A stretch of 54,219 bases of DNA from an uncultured Acetatifactor sp. (lineage in GTDB: Bacteria; Bacillota; Clostridia; Lachnospirales; Lachnospiraceae): NCBI RefSeq assembly GCF_910585425.1, contig NZ_CAJUCP010000039.1:1-54219 (forward strand), given 5' to 3'. Numbering within the stretch: the first letter of the stretch is position 1; each line of letters begins with the position of its first letter. This document shows, piece by piece, positions 15,267-24,352 of the stretch. A program made the position numbers and the translations under genes. The notes under the pieces are model-generated. The model made no database searches. It was not told the DNA's origin and saw only the letters and a list, made by a program, of their open reading frames with translations.

Positions 15267-16892
15267 TCAAATGAAGTTCATCAGGGAAGTCTGCATGACC
15301 TTTCCTGCTGCCATCAAAGCGGCATCGTAGGTCAGCTCCGCGCTGGTGAGCTGTATCGCCACTTCGGTGATGTCGATATCCTCGTTCTGGCTCTTGAGGG
15401 TCTCATAGGTGGTCTTCTGGTTCTGGCTGCGGTTCTTGATCAAATCCAGCTTGCTGCCCCTGGAACCGCAGGCGGTGACGCACAGATTGGCCTCGTCCAG
15501 ATATTTCTGGAACGCGCTGATGCCGCCCTCGAACATTTTCTGCTCTTTCTTCTTGGCATAGGTCAGGGCCTTCTCCACTGCGTCCAGCTGGTTCTGCAGA
15601 ATCGGCATATTCTGGTCGCCCTCCGGCAGCTTCTCCATGATGGCCTTGATATCGGCCTGTGCCCTCTCCAGCTCCTGAACATTCTCCATAGCGGCGATGA
15701 TATCGTCCACTTCCCTGCCGATGCCGTGCTTGAAGCATTCATCGGCTCTGGAATTGATGCGGATGGTCTGGTTGAAGCCCACGTCATACTCGATGACCTG
15801 GCGCTCGGCATTGGTGGTCAGGTAGGTGTCGTTGTAAGGAATCCTGATGGTCTTGCCCTGGTCGTCCTTCACCACCGCTCCTGTGTCATCCAGCTTGTCA
15901 GCCTCGCAGGCGAAATAGTGCTCGGGGCGCAGGTCGCCTTTCTGCCAGTGGCTCTTCTCGTATGTGATGCGGATTTCGCCTTCGTTTATGTTGGAGGTGC
16001 TTTCCAAGTCCTTCTTTGCCATCACCTCTTTGTAGGCATTTTCTCCAAGCAGAAGCTCTCCCGTCTCCGGTATATATACTATTGCGTTATCATTTTGGGC
16101 CGCATAGGTATATGGATCCGGGTTAGTCACGTGGGAATTCATTTTCTCGATTTTATATGTTGCTGTCCCTGTTCCATCTGCCCACACAACCTCCTGGATA
16201 TTCCCCTTTCCATCATCTTGGATAAACGAAATCTTTGGAGTAGAACCATCTGAGCAGTCATTATACGCCAGCCTGATACGATGCACATCTACAGACGTAA
16301 TATCGTCTTCCTTAATATCACTATGATCAGTATCATTATAGTTTGAGGAATTAATCTCCAGTACCTTCCCCGTATTCACACTGGTGAACTCATCCAGCGC
16401 GCTCTTATCCAGCTGCTCCGTGATGGTGTAATTCCTTTCCTGCTCGGAGAGGAAGCTCAGGGGCGTATCCGTCCGCAGGCCCGTGAAGACATAGCGTCCC
16501 GCATAGTCCGCATCCCCGGTGGCGTAGACTTCGTCCGCCAGGAGCTTGAGCTGCTCCAGGATGGTCCCCCTGTCAGTCGTGGTGAAGTCGGAATTGGTCC
16601 CTCTGGTGCACTGGGCCGCCATATTGGCGATGATGTCCGACAGCTTGGACAGGGAGTCCTCGGTAATCTTGATCCAGCTCTCGGCATCGGGAATGTTCTT
16701 GCTGTAATACTGGGTTATCTCCGTCACATTGCTGCGGAGCCGCAGGGAGCGGATGGCCACCACGGGATCCTCGGAGGGACGGTTTATCTTCTTCTGGGTG
16801 GACATCTGGGTGCTCAGTTTGTCCTGGTACATCTTGTTGGTATTGATGTTGGACAGATTGTTGCGCTGCATGATTTTATTCGTTATTCTCAT
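15267..16892 (-). CDS. flgL: FlgL, hook-filament junction protein (HAP3)
   Basis: The 541-aa junction protein sits between FlgK and flagellin. The flagellin-like N-terminus (MRITNKIMQRNNLSNIN, then NRPSEDPVVAIRSLRLR) and the C-terminus (TEVAIQLTSAELTYDAALMA, then MQTSLMNFI) are typical FlgL. It is much longer than the roughly 300 aa of model species, because a central block of about 200 residues (near 150-360) carries extra beta-rich, acidic sequence. The start is preceded by GAGGAG. Downstream, a 91-bp gap holds a GGGGCGG/CCGCCCC hairpin (15242-15259) without a T-tract before fliW. Confidence 0.93.
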   Translation of the reverse strand: MRITNKIMQRNNLSNINTNKMYQDKLSTQMSTQKKINRPSEDPVVAIRSLRLRSNVTEITQYYSKNIPDAESWIKITEDSLSKLSDIIANMAAQCTRGTNSDFTTTDRGTILEQLKLLADEVYATGDADYAGRYVFTGLRTDTPLSFLSEQERNYTITEQLDKSALDEFTSVNTGKVLEINSSNYNDTDHSDIKEDDITSVDVHRIRLAYNDCSDGSTPKISFIQDDGKGNIQEVVWADGTGTATYKIEKMNSHVTNPDPYTYAAQNDNAIVYIPETGELLLGENAYKEVMAKKDLESTSNINEGEIRITYEKSHWQKGDLRPEHYFACEADKLDDTGAVVKDDQGKTIRIPYNDTYLTTNAERQVIEYDVGFNQTIRINSRADECFKHGIGREVDDIIAAMENVQELERAQADIKAIMEKLPEGDQNMPILQNQLDAVEKALTYAKKKEQKMFEGGISAFQKYLDEANLCVTACGSRGSKLDLIKNRSQNQKTTYETLKSQNEDIDITEVAIQLTSAELTYDAALMAAGKVMQTSLMNFI

Positions 16893-16966
16893 AGAAATCT
16901 CCTCTTTCTGCCAGGCAGGGCCGCTCTGGGGCCTGAATCAGTTTCCTTCAAGCGCAAATGCCGCGC

Positions 16967-19081
16967 TTAGACGCCGGTCTGCAGGATAAGCCTGTCATAT
17001 ACTTCCGTCAGTGTCTGAATCATCTTGGAGGCCAGGGTGTATCCGTTCTGATATTTCACCAGGTTCACTGCCTCTTCGTCCTCGTCCACGCCGGAGATGG
17101 ATATCCTCTGGGTGTCGATGGAAATCGCAATGTCCGCGTAGCTGCTGTAGAATGTCTCCGCCCTGCTGGCATTCAGCGCCACGTCGGAGAGGATGCACTG
17201 CAGGAATTCCGATGCGGAGCAGCCACGGAAGCTCATGCTGCCCTTGTCGGTGGCAATTTTATTGATGTCCTCAAGCAGGTCGTTCTGCTCGGCACCGTCC
17301 CCTTCCTTCTTCTTGGTGGCCAGGAGGCTGGGGTCGTTCTCCACGGTATTCGACACATCGAAATATTTGGCGGTCATCAGGTAATAGCTCTGGCTGTTGG
17401 CGTCGTCCTTGCCAACGGTTACCTTCAGTTTGGCTGCCTCTTTTATCTCTGCGTCTGTCAATGCCAGTTCTGGATGTTCTGTAGCAAATTTCTTTAATTT
17501 ATTGACTCTGTTCTCATAAGCTTCCTTGGATTCCGTATCATATCTGTAATCCTGCAGCGCTGCCTCGCATACTGCCAGCACCTTATCCTTGTCAGCCGGA
17601 TTATACGGTTTCGTCAATCCCTGTGCTTCCAATGCCTTCTCCACTCTCTCGACATACTCGTCCTCCGTCTCGTCGCCGTGGTTCCCGAAGAAATACTGTT
17701 TGTTTTCCGTCATCATATTGGCGGTAAACAGTGCAACGCCCTTCTGGTCCCCCGCGTAGCCGCTGGTCAGGATATCATTGAACTTCTGGGAGAAGGTCCT
17801 GATCCATTCGTTCATCTGGGCCATGTAGTAGGGAACGCCCTGATAAGCGACGCTCTTGCCCACGGATGCGGTAGAGCCCTCGGCCGCATTGATTGTAGCT
17901 GTGTCGGACATCTGGAAGGTGTAGGTATATTCCGGCTCACCGTTATCATAGCTGACGCTATAAGTCCAGGAGTCATAATAATACTCCTTGTTCCCCAGCT
18001 TGATGACGCCGCCGCTGTCCGAGAGGTTACATTTATTCAAATCTTTCAGATAGTGCTTATCTACCTTTACGGTGACGGTATGATTCGTATTATCGACACC
18101 GTTAGGGACAATCACGCCCGAAAAGCTCTCTCCATTGTTTCCGTCCCGCAAATCTATCAGCCCCTTCAGGGCACCGCCTATGGCACCGCCGTAGAGGTTG
18201 AATTTGGAATTGGTCCCATCGTCCCATACCACATCGTACAGGCCGTCCACATCGGTCTGGTTCACTTTCTGATCATCGGTCCTGGACACGCATTTCAGGC
18301 CGTTGTACTCGAAATTGTCCACCAGCACCTGGCCGCCGGCAATCTTGACGGTGAACCTGCTGCCCCCTGTGTTGCGGTCCGGATTGTTGAGGTCGGCTAT
18401 CTTCGTCTCCTTTACCTCCACGTCCACAATCTGGGAGAGCTGGTCTACCAGGAGGGTACGCCTGTCACGGAGCTCATTCGCGTTCACGCCTTTGAGCTCT
18501 ATGGTATTGATCTGTTTGTTCAGGGCGGCGATTTCGCTGGCGATGCTGTTGATTTCGTCCACCTTCACCTTGATCTCTTCATTCACGTCCTTCTGCAGCT
18601 TCTCCAGATTGCCCGCCACATTGTTGAAATACTCGGTGAGCGCTCCGGCATAGCCCACGAACTGTTCCTTGAAGGACAGATTGTCCGGGTTCTTCATCAG
18701 TTCCTGCAGGCCCGTGATCATCAGCTGGTCGAACACGGTCTTGAATCCGGCGTTCTGGCCGTTGTCATGGAAGTAGGACTCTATCTGCTCCATGTAGTAT
18801 ATCTTCTGCTCGTACTCGCCTACCTTCTCATTGTTGTTCCAGAATCTGAAATCGTAGAATTCGTTGCGGACGCGCTCGATGGCCAGGGTCTCCACCCCGG
18901 CGCCGGCGCAGCCGTAGGTCTGGAACACCCGCAGGGCATTGGCGGCCTGTGTGGTCACCTGCTGGCGGCTGTAGCCTTCGGTCTGTACGTTGGCGATGTT
19001 GTTGGACGTGGTGTTCAGCGCAGCGTTGCTGGCCAGCAGTCCGGTATATGCTATATTCAATCCGAAAAATTGTGATGGCAT
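16967..19081 (-). CDS. flgK: FlgK paralogue 2, hook-filament junction protein (HAP1)
   Basis: The 704-aa HAP1 protein is recognised by the N-terminal rod/hook motif (LNIAYTGLLASNAALNTTSN, then VQTEGYSRQQV) and the C-terminal VDEDEEAVNLVKYQNGYTLA. Two tandem flgK genes are present; this is the second on the transcript and the longer. A charged insertion of about 100 residues (near 455-560, for example DEYVERVEKALEAQGL) looks helical and has no counterpart in the other copy. GGGAGG lies 8 nt before the start. Either copy could be the main junction protein. Confidence 0.93.
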   Translation of the reverse strand: MPSQFFGLNIAYTGLLASNAALNTTSNNIANVQTEGYSRQQVTTQAANALRVFQTYGCAGAGVETLAIERVRNEFYDFRFWNNNEKVGEYEQKIYYMEQIESYFHDNGQNAGFKTVFDQLMITGLQELMKNPDNLSFKEQFVGYAGALTEYFNNVAGNLEKLQKDVNEEIKVKVDEINSIASEIAALNKQINTIELKGVNANELRDRRTLLVDQLSQIVDVEVKETKIADLNNPDRNTGGSRFTVKIAGGQVLVDNFEYNGLKCVSRTDDQKVNQTDVDGLYDVVWDDGTNSKFNLYGGAIGGALKGLIDLRDGNNGESFSGVIVPNGVDNTNHTVTVKVDKHYLKDLNKCNLSDSGGVIKLGNKEYYYDSWTYSVSYDNGEPEYTYTFQMSDTATINAAEGSTASVGKSVAYQGVPYYMAQMNEWIRTFSQKFNDILTSGYAGDQKGVALFTANMMTENKQYFFGNHGDETEDEYVERVEKALEAQGLTKPYNPADKDKVLAVCEAALQDYRYDTESKEAYENRVNKLKKFATEHPELALTDAEIKEAAKLKVTVGKDDANSQSYYLMTAKYFDVSNTVENDPSLLATKKKEGDGAEQNDLLEDINKIATDKGSMSFRGCSASEFLQCILSDVALNASRAETFYSSYADIAISIDTQRISISGVDEDEEAVNLVKYQNGYTLASKMIQTLTEVYDRLILQTGV

Positions 19082-19124
19082 TATTTCTACCTCCCTCTAT
19101 AGAGTGGTGCAAAATCTTTTCACG

Positions 19125-20936
19125 CTATACGCCCAGCGTGCTCAACAGGTGCTCCAGCATCTCGTCGATGACGTTTATGTAACGGCTGGAAGCGTTGTAG
19201 GCGTTCTGGAACTTGATCATGTTGGACAGCTCCTCATCGGAGGAGACGCCCGACACCTGTTGCCTTGCGCTTTCGATGGACTCCATGGTGTCCTGCTGGT
19301 TCAGGTATATGCTCCTGCTCACGTAGCCGGTATTCGCTATCTGGGACACCAGATCCGTATAGTAGCTGACGAAGGTGGAGCGCTTCGATATATTCGGGTT
19401 CAGCGTATAGTCCTCTGCCGTGAACGCCGCCTTGAGGGCATCGGCCGTGGCCTGATCCTCGGAGCCGTCCGGCAGCCTGAATCCCAGCATGGAGGGCTTC
19501 TGCATCAGTTCCTCCTCTATCTGGAGGTTTTCGATGTTGTAGAGGGAGCTGGGGTTGTCGGGGTCTTCGGGGACGTATACCCAATAATCACCTGCCTCTA
19601 ACAGCACCTTGTTAGGATCATTCGGATCCGTTGCAGCCGTGTCCAGGGTTACCTTCTTGTAGCTGCCGCCGGAGCGTGTGGTGAACATCTCGATAGGGCT
19701 GCCGTCATCCTTGCGCATATAGCCATCGGAGTCCGCCTTGCACAGCCTTACATCCTTCATGTTCAAAACATTGCCATTTTCGTCCTTAAAGGAAAAATTC
19801 CCTTTTACTTCGTTCACCCCGGCCGCCGTGCCCAGAATCTCATTAATCTTCATCGCGATATTATGAATCAACTGGTCGAACTCAGCCTGCACGTTCATGA
19901 TGACGGACTGGGAGACGATGCTGTCATTGCTGTTGTAGACATCCTTATTGGCTACATCCCTGTAGTCCGCCCTGTGGTCGCCCCTGGCCAGCAGCGTGGC
20001 CTTCAGGCCGCCGATGTCCGTATTCAGATCCGTGGAAATCTCCCGGTTGAACTTGAACACATGGGCATTTTCGATGCTTTTTTCAGTATAGATCTTGTTG
20101 CCATTGGCATCTGTGGTATAGGAGGCGTTCTGCGGCCAGAAGGGGGTATAGAAGCCTGTCTCCTCGTCCGCGAAAACCCCTATCTCAAAGCATCTGGGCC
20201 CCTTCACGAAGTCCACGCCCTCTATCTGCACCCACACATCGCCGTTGACGGACTCGCCGTAGTTGATGTTCGCCATCTCGGACAGCTCATCCAGCAGCTG
20301 GTCCCTGGTGTCCCTCAGGTCGTTGGCCTGCTCTATGCCGCCGGACTCTATCTTCCGGATGGCCTCGTTGAGGTCCAGTATCTTCTTCCCGTAGGAATTG
20401 ATTTTGTCCACCTGCTCCTTGACCTGCATGTTCAGGTTGTCCTGATAGGCGGACAGGCCCTTGTAGACGGCCTGGGCGCGCTGTATCAGCTCCGCGCCCC
20501 TCTGGACCAGGAGGCCCTGGGTCACGGAACTTGCGGGATCCTTGGCCAGCTCCTGCACGGCCGTCCAGAAGTCCTCGATGGAGGTCTGGAACGCCTCGCC
20601 GTGCATCTCGCCCAGCTGTCCCTCCACCTCTTCCATGACTTCGGTGGACACTTCGTAGAACATACTGCGGCCGGATTCCCTGCGGTATATTTTGTCAAGG
20701 AAATAATCCCTTATATGTTTTACTCTGGAATAAGTGACGCCAAGTCCCACCTGTTTGTTGTTGACGGACCTGACGTCTACTGAGAGCTGCAGATAACTTC
20801 TGGTAGACTGCTGCACCTGCTGTCTGACATAGCCGGTGGTCTCCGTGTTAGTAAGATTATGCGCTGTGGTGTTCAGCGCATTCTGACTTGTCTGTAATCC
20901 TGATGAACCTACGTATAAACTACCCATTAGTGGCAT
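19125..20936 (-). CDS. flgK: FlgK paralogue 1, hook-filament junction protein (HAP1)
   Basis: The 603-aa HAP1 has the N-terminal LYVGSSGLQTSQNALNTTAH, then TETTGYVRQQV, and the C-terminal SSDEELSNMIKFQNAYNASS. An upstream GTG is in frame, but the ATG giving MPLMGSLYVG is chosen because AGAGG lies 8 nt before it and the family begins there. It follows flgN, the gene of its likely export chaperone, by 30 bp. It differs strongly from the neighbouring flgK copy in the middle, so the duplication is old rather than recent. Confidence 0.93.
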   Translation of the reverse strand: MPLMGSLYVGSSGLQTSQNALNTTAHNLTNTETTGYVRQQVQQSTRSYLQLSVDVRSVNNKQVGLGVTYSRVKHIRDYFLDKIYRRESGRSMFYEVSTEVMEEVEGQLGEMHGEAFQTSIEDFWTAVQELAKDPASSVTQGLLVQRGAELIQRAQAVYKGLSAYQDNLNMQVKEQVDKINSYGKKILDLNEAIRKIESGGIEQANDLRDTRDQLLDELSEMANINYGESVNGDVWVQIEGVDFVKGPRCFEIGVFADEETGFYTPFWPQNASYTTDANGNKIYTEKSIENAHVFKFNREISTDLNTDIGGLKATLLARGDHRADYRDVANKDVYNSNDSIVSQSVIMNVQAEFDQLIHNIAMKINEILGTAAGVNEVKGNFSFKDENGNVLNMKDVRLCKADSDGYMRKDDGSPIEMFTTRSGGSYKKVTLDTAATDPNDPNKVLLEAGDYWVYVPEDPDNPSSLYNIENLQIEEELMQKPSMLGFRLPDGSEDQATADALKAAFTAEDYTLNPNISKRSTFVSYYTDLVSQIANTGYVSRSIYLNQQDTMESIESARQQVSGVSSDEELSNMIKFQNAYNASSRYINVIDEMLEHLLSTLGV

Positions 20937-20966
20937 GATAATCACCTCTTCGTTTCTGCAAGAATG

Positions 20967-21485
20967 CTATTGTTTGGCATCAAAGCCTCCGCTGTCCACA
21001 CCCATCTGCGCCCCTGAGTTGTAGGCGCTTCTGGTATAATTGGCTGTCTCCGGCGCGGCCTTGTAGGCCTGCAGCATGTTCATCTCGAAGTTCACCAATT
21101 CCAGTGCTTCCTCCAGCAGTTCCTTGTTCTGCTCGTTCGTCCGCTGCACTTCCCGGACGACACTGCTCAACCTGTCATGGACTGCCGCCAGCTCGGCCTG
21201 CTCCGCGGGCCTGGCCGACAGCATCTGAATCAGGTTGGTAAGCTTCATTGTCTCAACATCCTTGTTCAAAACATTGGCGATATCCGCAGCGACCTCAATC
21301 CGTCTCTTCTCCAGACGGTTGAGCCTGCTCACCACCTCCTGTTCATCATCCGTGATTCTCTGTAAATCTTCTAAATTCGCGCTCGCGATGATGCGCATCT
21401 TCTTCTGGGACAGGGCCAGAAGCCCCTCATATTCCTCACTCTCCTGACTGAGCACATCAATCAGGTTCTCCATTAAACTCGCCAC
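20967..21485 (-). CDS. flgN: FlgN-like export chaperone
   Basis: The 172-aa helical protein (MENLIDVLSQESEEYEGLLA, then RIIASANLEDLQRITDDEQE, long heptad helices) is typical of FlgN, which carries FlgK and FlgL to the export gate. The start given is a GTG; an ATG four codons on is also possible. It lies 8 bp after flgM and directly before the first flgK, the usual order. The C-terminal 30 residues (NYTRSAYNSGAQMGVDSGGF) look disordered and could be the cargo-binding tail. Confidence 0.88.
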   Translation of the reverse strand: MASLMENLIDVLSQESEEYEGLLALSQKKMRIIASANLEDLQRITDDEQEVVSRLNRLEKRRIEVAADIANVLNKDVETMKLTNLIQMLSARPAEQAELAAVHDRLSSVVREVQRTNEQNKELLEEALELVNFEMNMLQAYKAAPETANYTRSAYNSGAQMGVDSGGFDAKQ

Positions 21486-21493
21486 GGGGCTTC

Positions 21494-21790
21494 CTACCTC
21501 ATTTCCTCATATGCGGCATCCATCTCGGCCCTCTTCTGTAAGAGTTTATCGGCAAAGGACGCATTGTCCACTTTGTACGTACCGTTCTGTATCTGGGCCT
21601 TGATAGAGGCCGTCAGCTCTTCCCGGATAGCAGGAGCTCCCGCAACCGCCGCCTGCGCTGCACGGATATCCTTCCCAAGGGTGCTGAACTGCAGTTGATC
21701 CGCCCGGGACGCACTGCTGGTCTGGCGCGTCTTGGTCACCTTCTTGGCCTGGTACAGCTGCTGGACTTGATTGTATGCTTCAACACGCAT
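21494..21790 (-). CDS. flgM: FlgM, anti-sigma-28 factor
   Basis: The 98-aa protein binds sigma-28 and is exported once the hook is complete, releasing late flagellar transcription. The N-terminal half is disordered and polar; the C-terminal half carries the sigma-binding helices (REELTASIKAQIQNGTYKVD, then FADKLLQKRAEM). An in-frame start 11 codons upstream exists, but the ATG giving MRVEAYNQV has GGGAGG 8 nt before it. It heads the flgM-flgN-flgK-flgK-flgL-fliW-csrA operon, and its promoter is itself of the sigma-28 type. Confidence 0.92.
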   Translation of the reverse strand: MRVEAYNQVQQLYQAKKVTKTRQTSSASRADQLQFSTLGKDIRAAQAAVAGAPAIREELTASIKAQIQNGTYKVDNASFADKLLQKRAEMDAAYEEMR

Positions 21791-21841
21791 GTCGGATTCC
21801 TCCCTTCCTTCCGCATCCGTCATGCCCTTTTCCCGAAGGAA

Positions 21842-22552
21842 TCATTCCCGCATGACTGATTGCTTATTAAGAATATCGGCAGAGGCGGCAAATACTTTAG
21901 CTTTTCCGCAGCTCTTTTTTTCGGTGCAGTATCCGGCCACTTCGCATTTGGGCACGAAGTAATGCTCCACCAGATAGTTCCACTCTTCTGAGTATGCCCG
22001 GAGGGCACGACTTATATCCTCCATGAGGCGGCGATATTCCCAGTAGGCCCTGGTGCAGAGGCGCTGGTGGGACATTTCAATCAAATTGCGGACGTTTCGC
22101 TTGTCCACAATCCGGGTGGTCATGCCCAGGGGCAGGAGCATGGCGGCGTCCTCCCTGGGGATGCCGCATTCGCTCTCCAGGCGGCTGCAGGCCTGGGCGA
22201 TGGTATCCATGGTCTGGCGATATATTTTCTCCGCTTCTTCGTTTTTCGCCACCAGGGGAGGCGTGGTGTAGGAGAAGTCCTTATAGTTGATGTAGCGGGT
22301 GCTGGCCTGGAGCCTGGTGGGCGCGCCGCCGATGTGGGTGTACCATTCCCGTATGACCCGGGCGGAGTAGCCGTCTATGATCATCTCTACATTGACGTAC
22401 TCCAGGACCCGGTGATGGCCGGAGCGGATGCAGTCCAGGCCCCGTTTGTAGTTTTTCTCTTCGTTATTAATGTCTCCTCCCCAGCAGACGCCGGCGCGTT
22501 GGCCCATGAGGGTGATGGGGTCCTTGGGGGTTTCTTTCAGGATTGTAATCAT
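21842..22552 (-). CDS. thyX: ThyX, flavin-dependent thymidylate synthase (variant motif)
   Basis: The 236-aa enzyme would make dTMP from dUMP using methylene-THF and FAD/NADPH. The C-terminal VDKRNVRNLIEMSHQRLCTR, then AYWEYRRLM, matches the ThyX nucleotide/FAD-binding region, and TRLQASTRYINY matches the end of the ThyX signature. The normal RHRxxSxNExSxRY is changed: the first part reads REWYTHIGGAPTRLQASTRY. I know this form from clostridial relatives. AAAGGAG lies 11 nt before the ATG chosen; the upstream extension is rejected. The last 40 bp of the gene also contain the sigma-28 promoter of flgM. Confidence 0.85.
   Translation of the reverse strand: MITILKETPKDPITLMGQRAGVCWGGDINNEEKNYKRGLDCIRSGHHRVLEYVNVEMIIDGYSARVIREWYTHIGGAPTRLQASTRYINYKDFSYTTPPLVAKNEEAEKIYRQTMDTIAQACSRLESECGIPREDAAMLLPLGMTTRIVDKRNVRNLIEMSHQRLCTRAYWEYRRLMEDISRALRAYSEEWNYLVEHYFVPKCEVAGYCTEKKSCGKAKVFAASADILNKQSVMRE
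21873..21899 (-). promoter_or_regulatory. Sigma-28 promoter of flgM, inside the thyX coding sequence
   Basis: Minus strand: TAAA, 15-nt spacer, GCCGATAT, seven of eight -10 positions matching GCCGATAA. It is the strongest sigma-28 match in the window and shares the extended GCTAAAGTAT with flagellins A and C. It lies entirely within the last codons of thyX (encoding KVFAASADI), about 80 bp before the flgM start. Confidence 0.85.
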
Positions 22553-22641
22553 GTTCTGTTCTTCTCCTTTGCGGGGGACAGTCCCCCTTCTCTTTGTGCT
22601 GGCAGCGCTTCGGGGCACGGTTTTCCGGATGCAGGATCCGT

Positions 22642-23130
22642 CTACCCGGCAGCGCCCTGCCTGTGCACATACATCCTCGACATATCCGGCTCCCCGTCCC
22701 CCCGCACCAGGCATTGGAACTCCCAGCCGTACCTTTCATAGAAGGAGTCATGGTCCGTGAGCAGGTACAGGGTATCGATGCCCTGAGCCGCCATGTCGGC
22801 GCAGACGGCCTCCAGCAGCATTCCGGCGATGCCCTTGCAGCGGAACGCCTCCTCCACGTAGACCGCGCACACATTGGGGGACAGGTCCTTGCGGTTATGA
22901 TAATCGTTCTCAATTACGCCCAGGCCCCCTGCGATGTCCTCGCCGTTCATGGCCAGATACCACTGGGGCACAGGGCTTTCCTGAAGATGCTCAATCCCCG
23001 TTTTCAGGCATTGGCCGATGCTCTCCTGATAGGCCTCCAGGGGGATGCCCCATTTCTCATGGAACCACCGGGCTGCGGTATCCGCCATATCCGGATGCTC
23101 CCTTACCTTCCTTATTATAATGTTGTCCAT
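22642..23130 (-). CDS. GNAT family N-acetyltransferase
   Basis: The 162-aa acetyl-CoA-dependent acyltransferase has the GNAT fold signs: ENDYHNRKDLSPNVCAVYVE (strand before the acetyl-CoA loop), FRCKGIAGMLLEAV (the Q/RxxGxG/A pyrophosphate-binding loop, RCKGIA) and a C-terminal LTDHDSFYERYGWEF. The start MDNIIIRK is chosen because the frame upstream of it is a non-coding G+C-rich extension. Substrate unknown. It is 89 bp upstream of thyX on the same strand and may share its transcript. It has a clear sigma-A promoter about 200 nt upstream. Confidence 0.8.
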   Translation of the reverse strand: MDNIIIRKVREHPDMADTAARWFHEKWGIPLEAYQESIGQCLKTGIEHLQESPVPQWYLAMNGEDIAGGLGVIENDYHNRKDLSPNVCAVYVEEAFRCKGIAGMLLEAVCADMAAQGIDTLYLLTDHDSFYERYGWEFQCLVRGDGEPDMSRMYVHRQGAAG

Positions 23131-23224
23131 CCTGCACTTCCTCATTTCCGTTCTCTGTTGTCGGTTTCCTGCTTCCGCCCGTGCGCTCCGGCTCCCTTTC
23201 CAGGCAGGCCGGAGTTTTCGAGAA

Positions 23225-23364
23225 CCGCCGATGGCGGATTCAGGCGGGCCCGGAACCATCGGTTGGGCAGGGCTGCACTATAGTGCGTAGCGCGGCTTAC
23301 CCTCCATGGATCCTGCCGCCCCGGACCGTATCCCCATTATACAGGAGAAACCCGGATTCTTCAA
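23225..23364 (-). promoter_or_regulatory. Sigma-A promoter and leader upstream of the GNAT gene
   Basis: The promoter is TTGAAG (23359-23364), a 17-nt spacer and TATAAT (23336-23341) on the minus strand. The leader of about 200 nt holds a perfect 12-bp palindrome GCACTATAGTGC (23275-23286) and a CCGCC/GGCGG hairpin (23225-23237). No known riboswitch was recognised. Confidence 0.65.
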
Positions 23365-23379
23365 CACCGGATTCTTTTA

Positions 23380-24273
23380 TCAGAGGCTTCCATCCGCCTC
23401 CCGGTATTCTCTGGGCGTACAGTGCATGTACCTGCGGAACATTCGGTTGAAATAGCTGATGTTGCCGTAGCCGCAGTCCATGGCCACGGCCGTGACCGGG
23501 GCAGAGCTCTCCCGCAGCAGGTCGCAGGCCACGCTCACCCGGTACTGGTTCAGGTACTCCGTGGCCGTCATGTTGACCCGGGACTTGAACAGGCGGCAGA
23601 ACTGCCCTTCGCTCATGTGGAAGCGGCCGGCCAGCTCCGGCAGGGTGATCGCGCGGCTGTAGTTTTCCTGCATGAACTGGAGGATCTCCTTTATGACCAG
23701 CGTCTTCGCATCCCTGTCCCCGGGACCGGGGGACAGGGCCGTGGCGGGATATTGGCAGAGGAAATGCCAGGCCTGCAGGAGGGCCGCTTTGATCAGCAGC
23801 TCCCGTCCCGGGATGCCCGCCAGGCACAGGCGGCGCAGCTCCTCCAGCGCAGGGTGCAGCGCCTCCCAGGCCTCCTCCCCGGCCCGGAAGTGGTCGCGGA
23901 ACACCAGCCTGCCCGAGGACTGGCTCAAGATGTATTTCTGCTGGATGTCGTCATTGCCGCTGCTGCATATCAGCTCCCGGCCGAACACCACGGCATAGAA
24001 GCTTAGAGGGACGCCGGGCTCCGCGGACAGGGAGTGGAGGTTTCCGGAATCCACGAACAGGATGTCACCCCGGGCGATCGGGAATCGGTGGTTGTGCACA
24101 TGGGCGATGCCCCGGCCTTCCTCCACGGCCAGCAGCTCGTACTCCTCGTGCCAGTGGGTGTAGAGGCGCTCCTGGCAAGACGGATTCGTCGTATATTCAT
24201 GCAGCATCAGGTGGAAGCGCAGGTTGCCGTGATCAGTGGCCTCGCGGAACAAATCCGGGTTGCGGCTGTTCAT
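23380..24273 (-). CDS. AraC-family transcriptional regulator
   Basis: The 297-aa regulator has an N-terminal cupin-like ligand domain (HWHEEYELLAVEEGRG, GDILFVDSGNLHSL) and a C-terminal pair of helix-turn-helix motifs (ITLPELAGRFHMSEGQFCRL, then VTAVAMDCGYGNISYFNRMF with the usual PREYR end). The ATG giving MNSRNPDLF has AAAGGAGG 8 nt upstream. It is divergent from the GH31 gene, so it most likely activates that gene in response to the glycoside or its product. The ligand is unknown. Confidence 0.9.
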   Translation of the reverse strand: MNSRNPDLFREATDHGNLRFHLMLHEYTTNPSCQERLYTHWHEEYELLAVEEGRGIAHVHNHRFPIARGDILFVDSGNLHSLSAEPGVPLSFYAVVFGRELICSSGNDDIQQKYILSQSSGRLVFRDHFRAGEEAWEALHPALEELRRLCLAGIPGRELLIKAALLQAWHFLCQYPATALSPGPGDRDAKTLVIKEILQFMQENYSRAITLPELAGRFHMSEGQFCRLFKSRVNMTATEYLNQYRVSVACDLLRESSAPVTAVAMDCGYGNISYFNRMFRRYMHCTPREYREADGSL

Positions 24274-24295
24274 GGGATATCCCTCCTTTGTCAAA

Positions 24296-24352
24296 ATAGT
24301 GTTAGAAACCGCCATAAAAGGTCAAGTATTCCTCTCCCCAGATTAGTATAAT
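24296..24352. promoter_or_regulatory. Divergent promoters between araC-type gene and GH31 gene
   Basis: Minus strand: TTGACC (24320-24325), 18-nt spacer, CACTAT (24296-24301) toward the regulator. Plus strand: a good TATAAT (24347-24352) toward the glycosidase but no good -35 at the right distance, as expected for an activator-dependent promoter. The GH31 leader behind it is about 140 nt without a gene. Confidence 0.5.
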
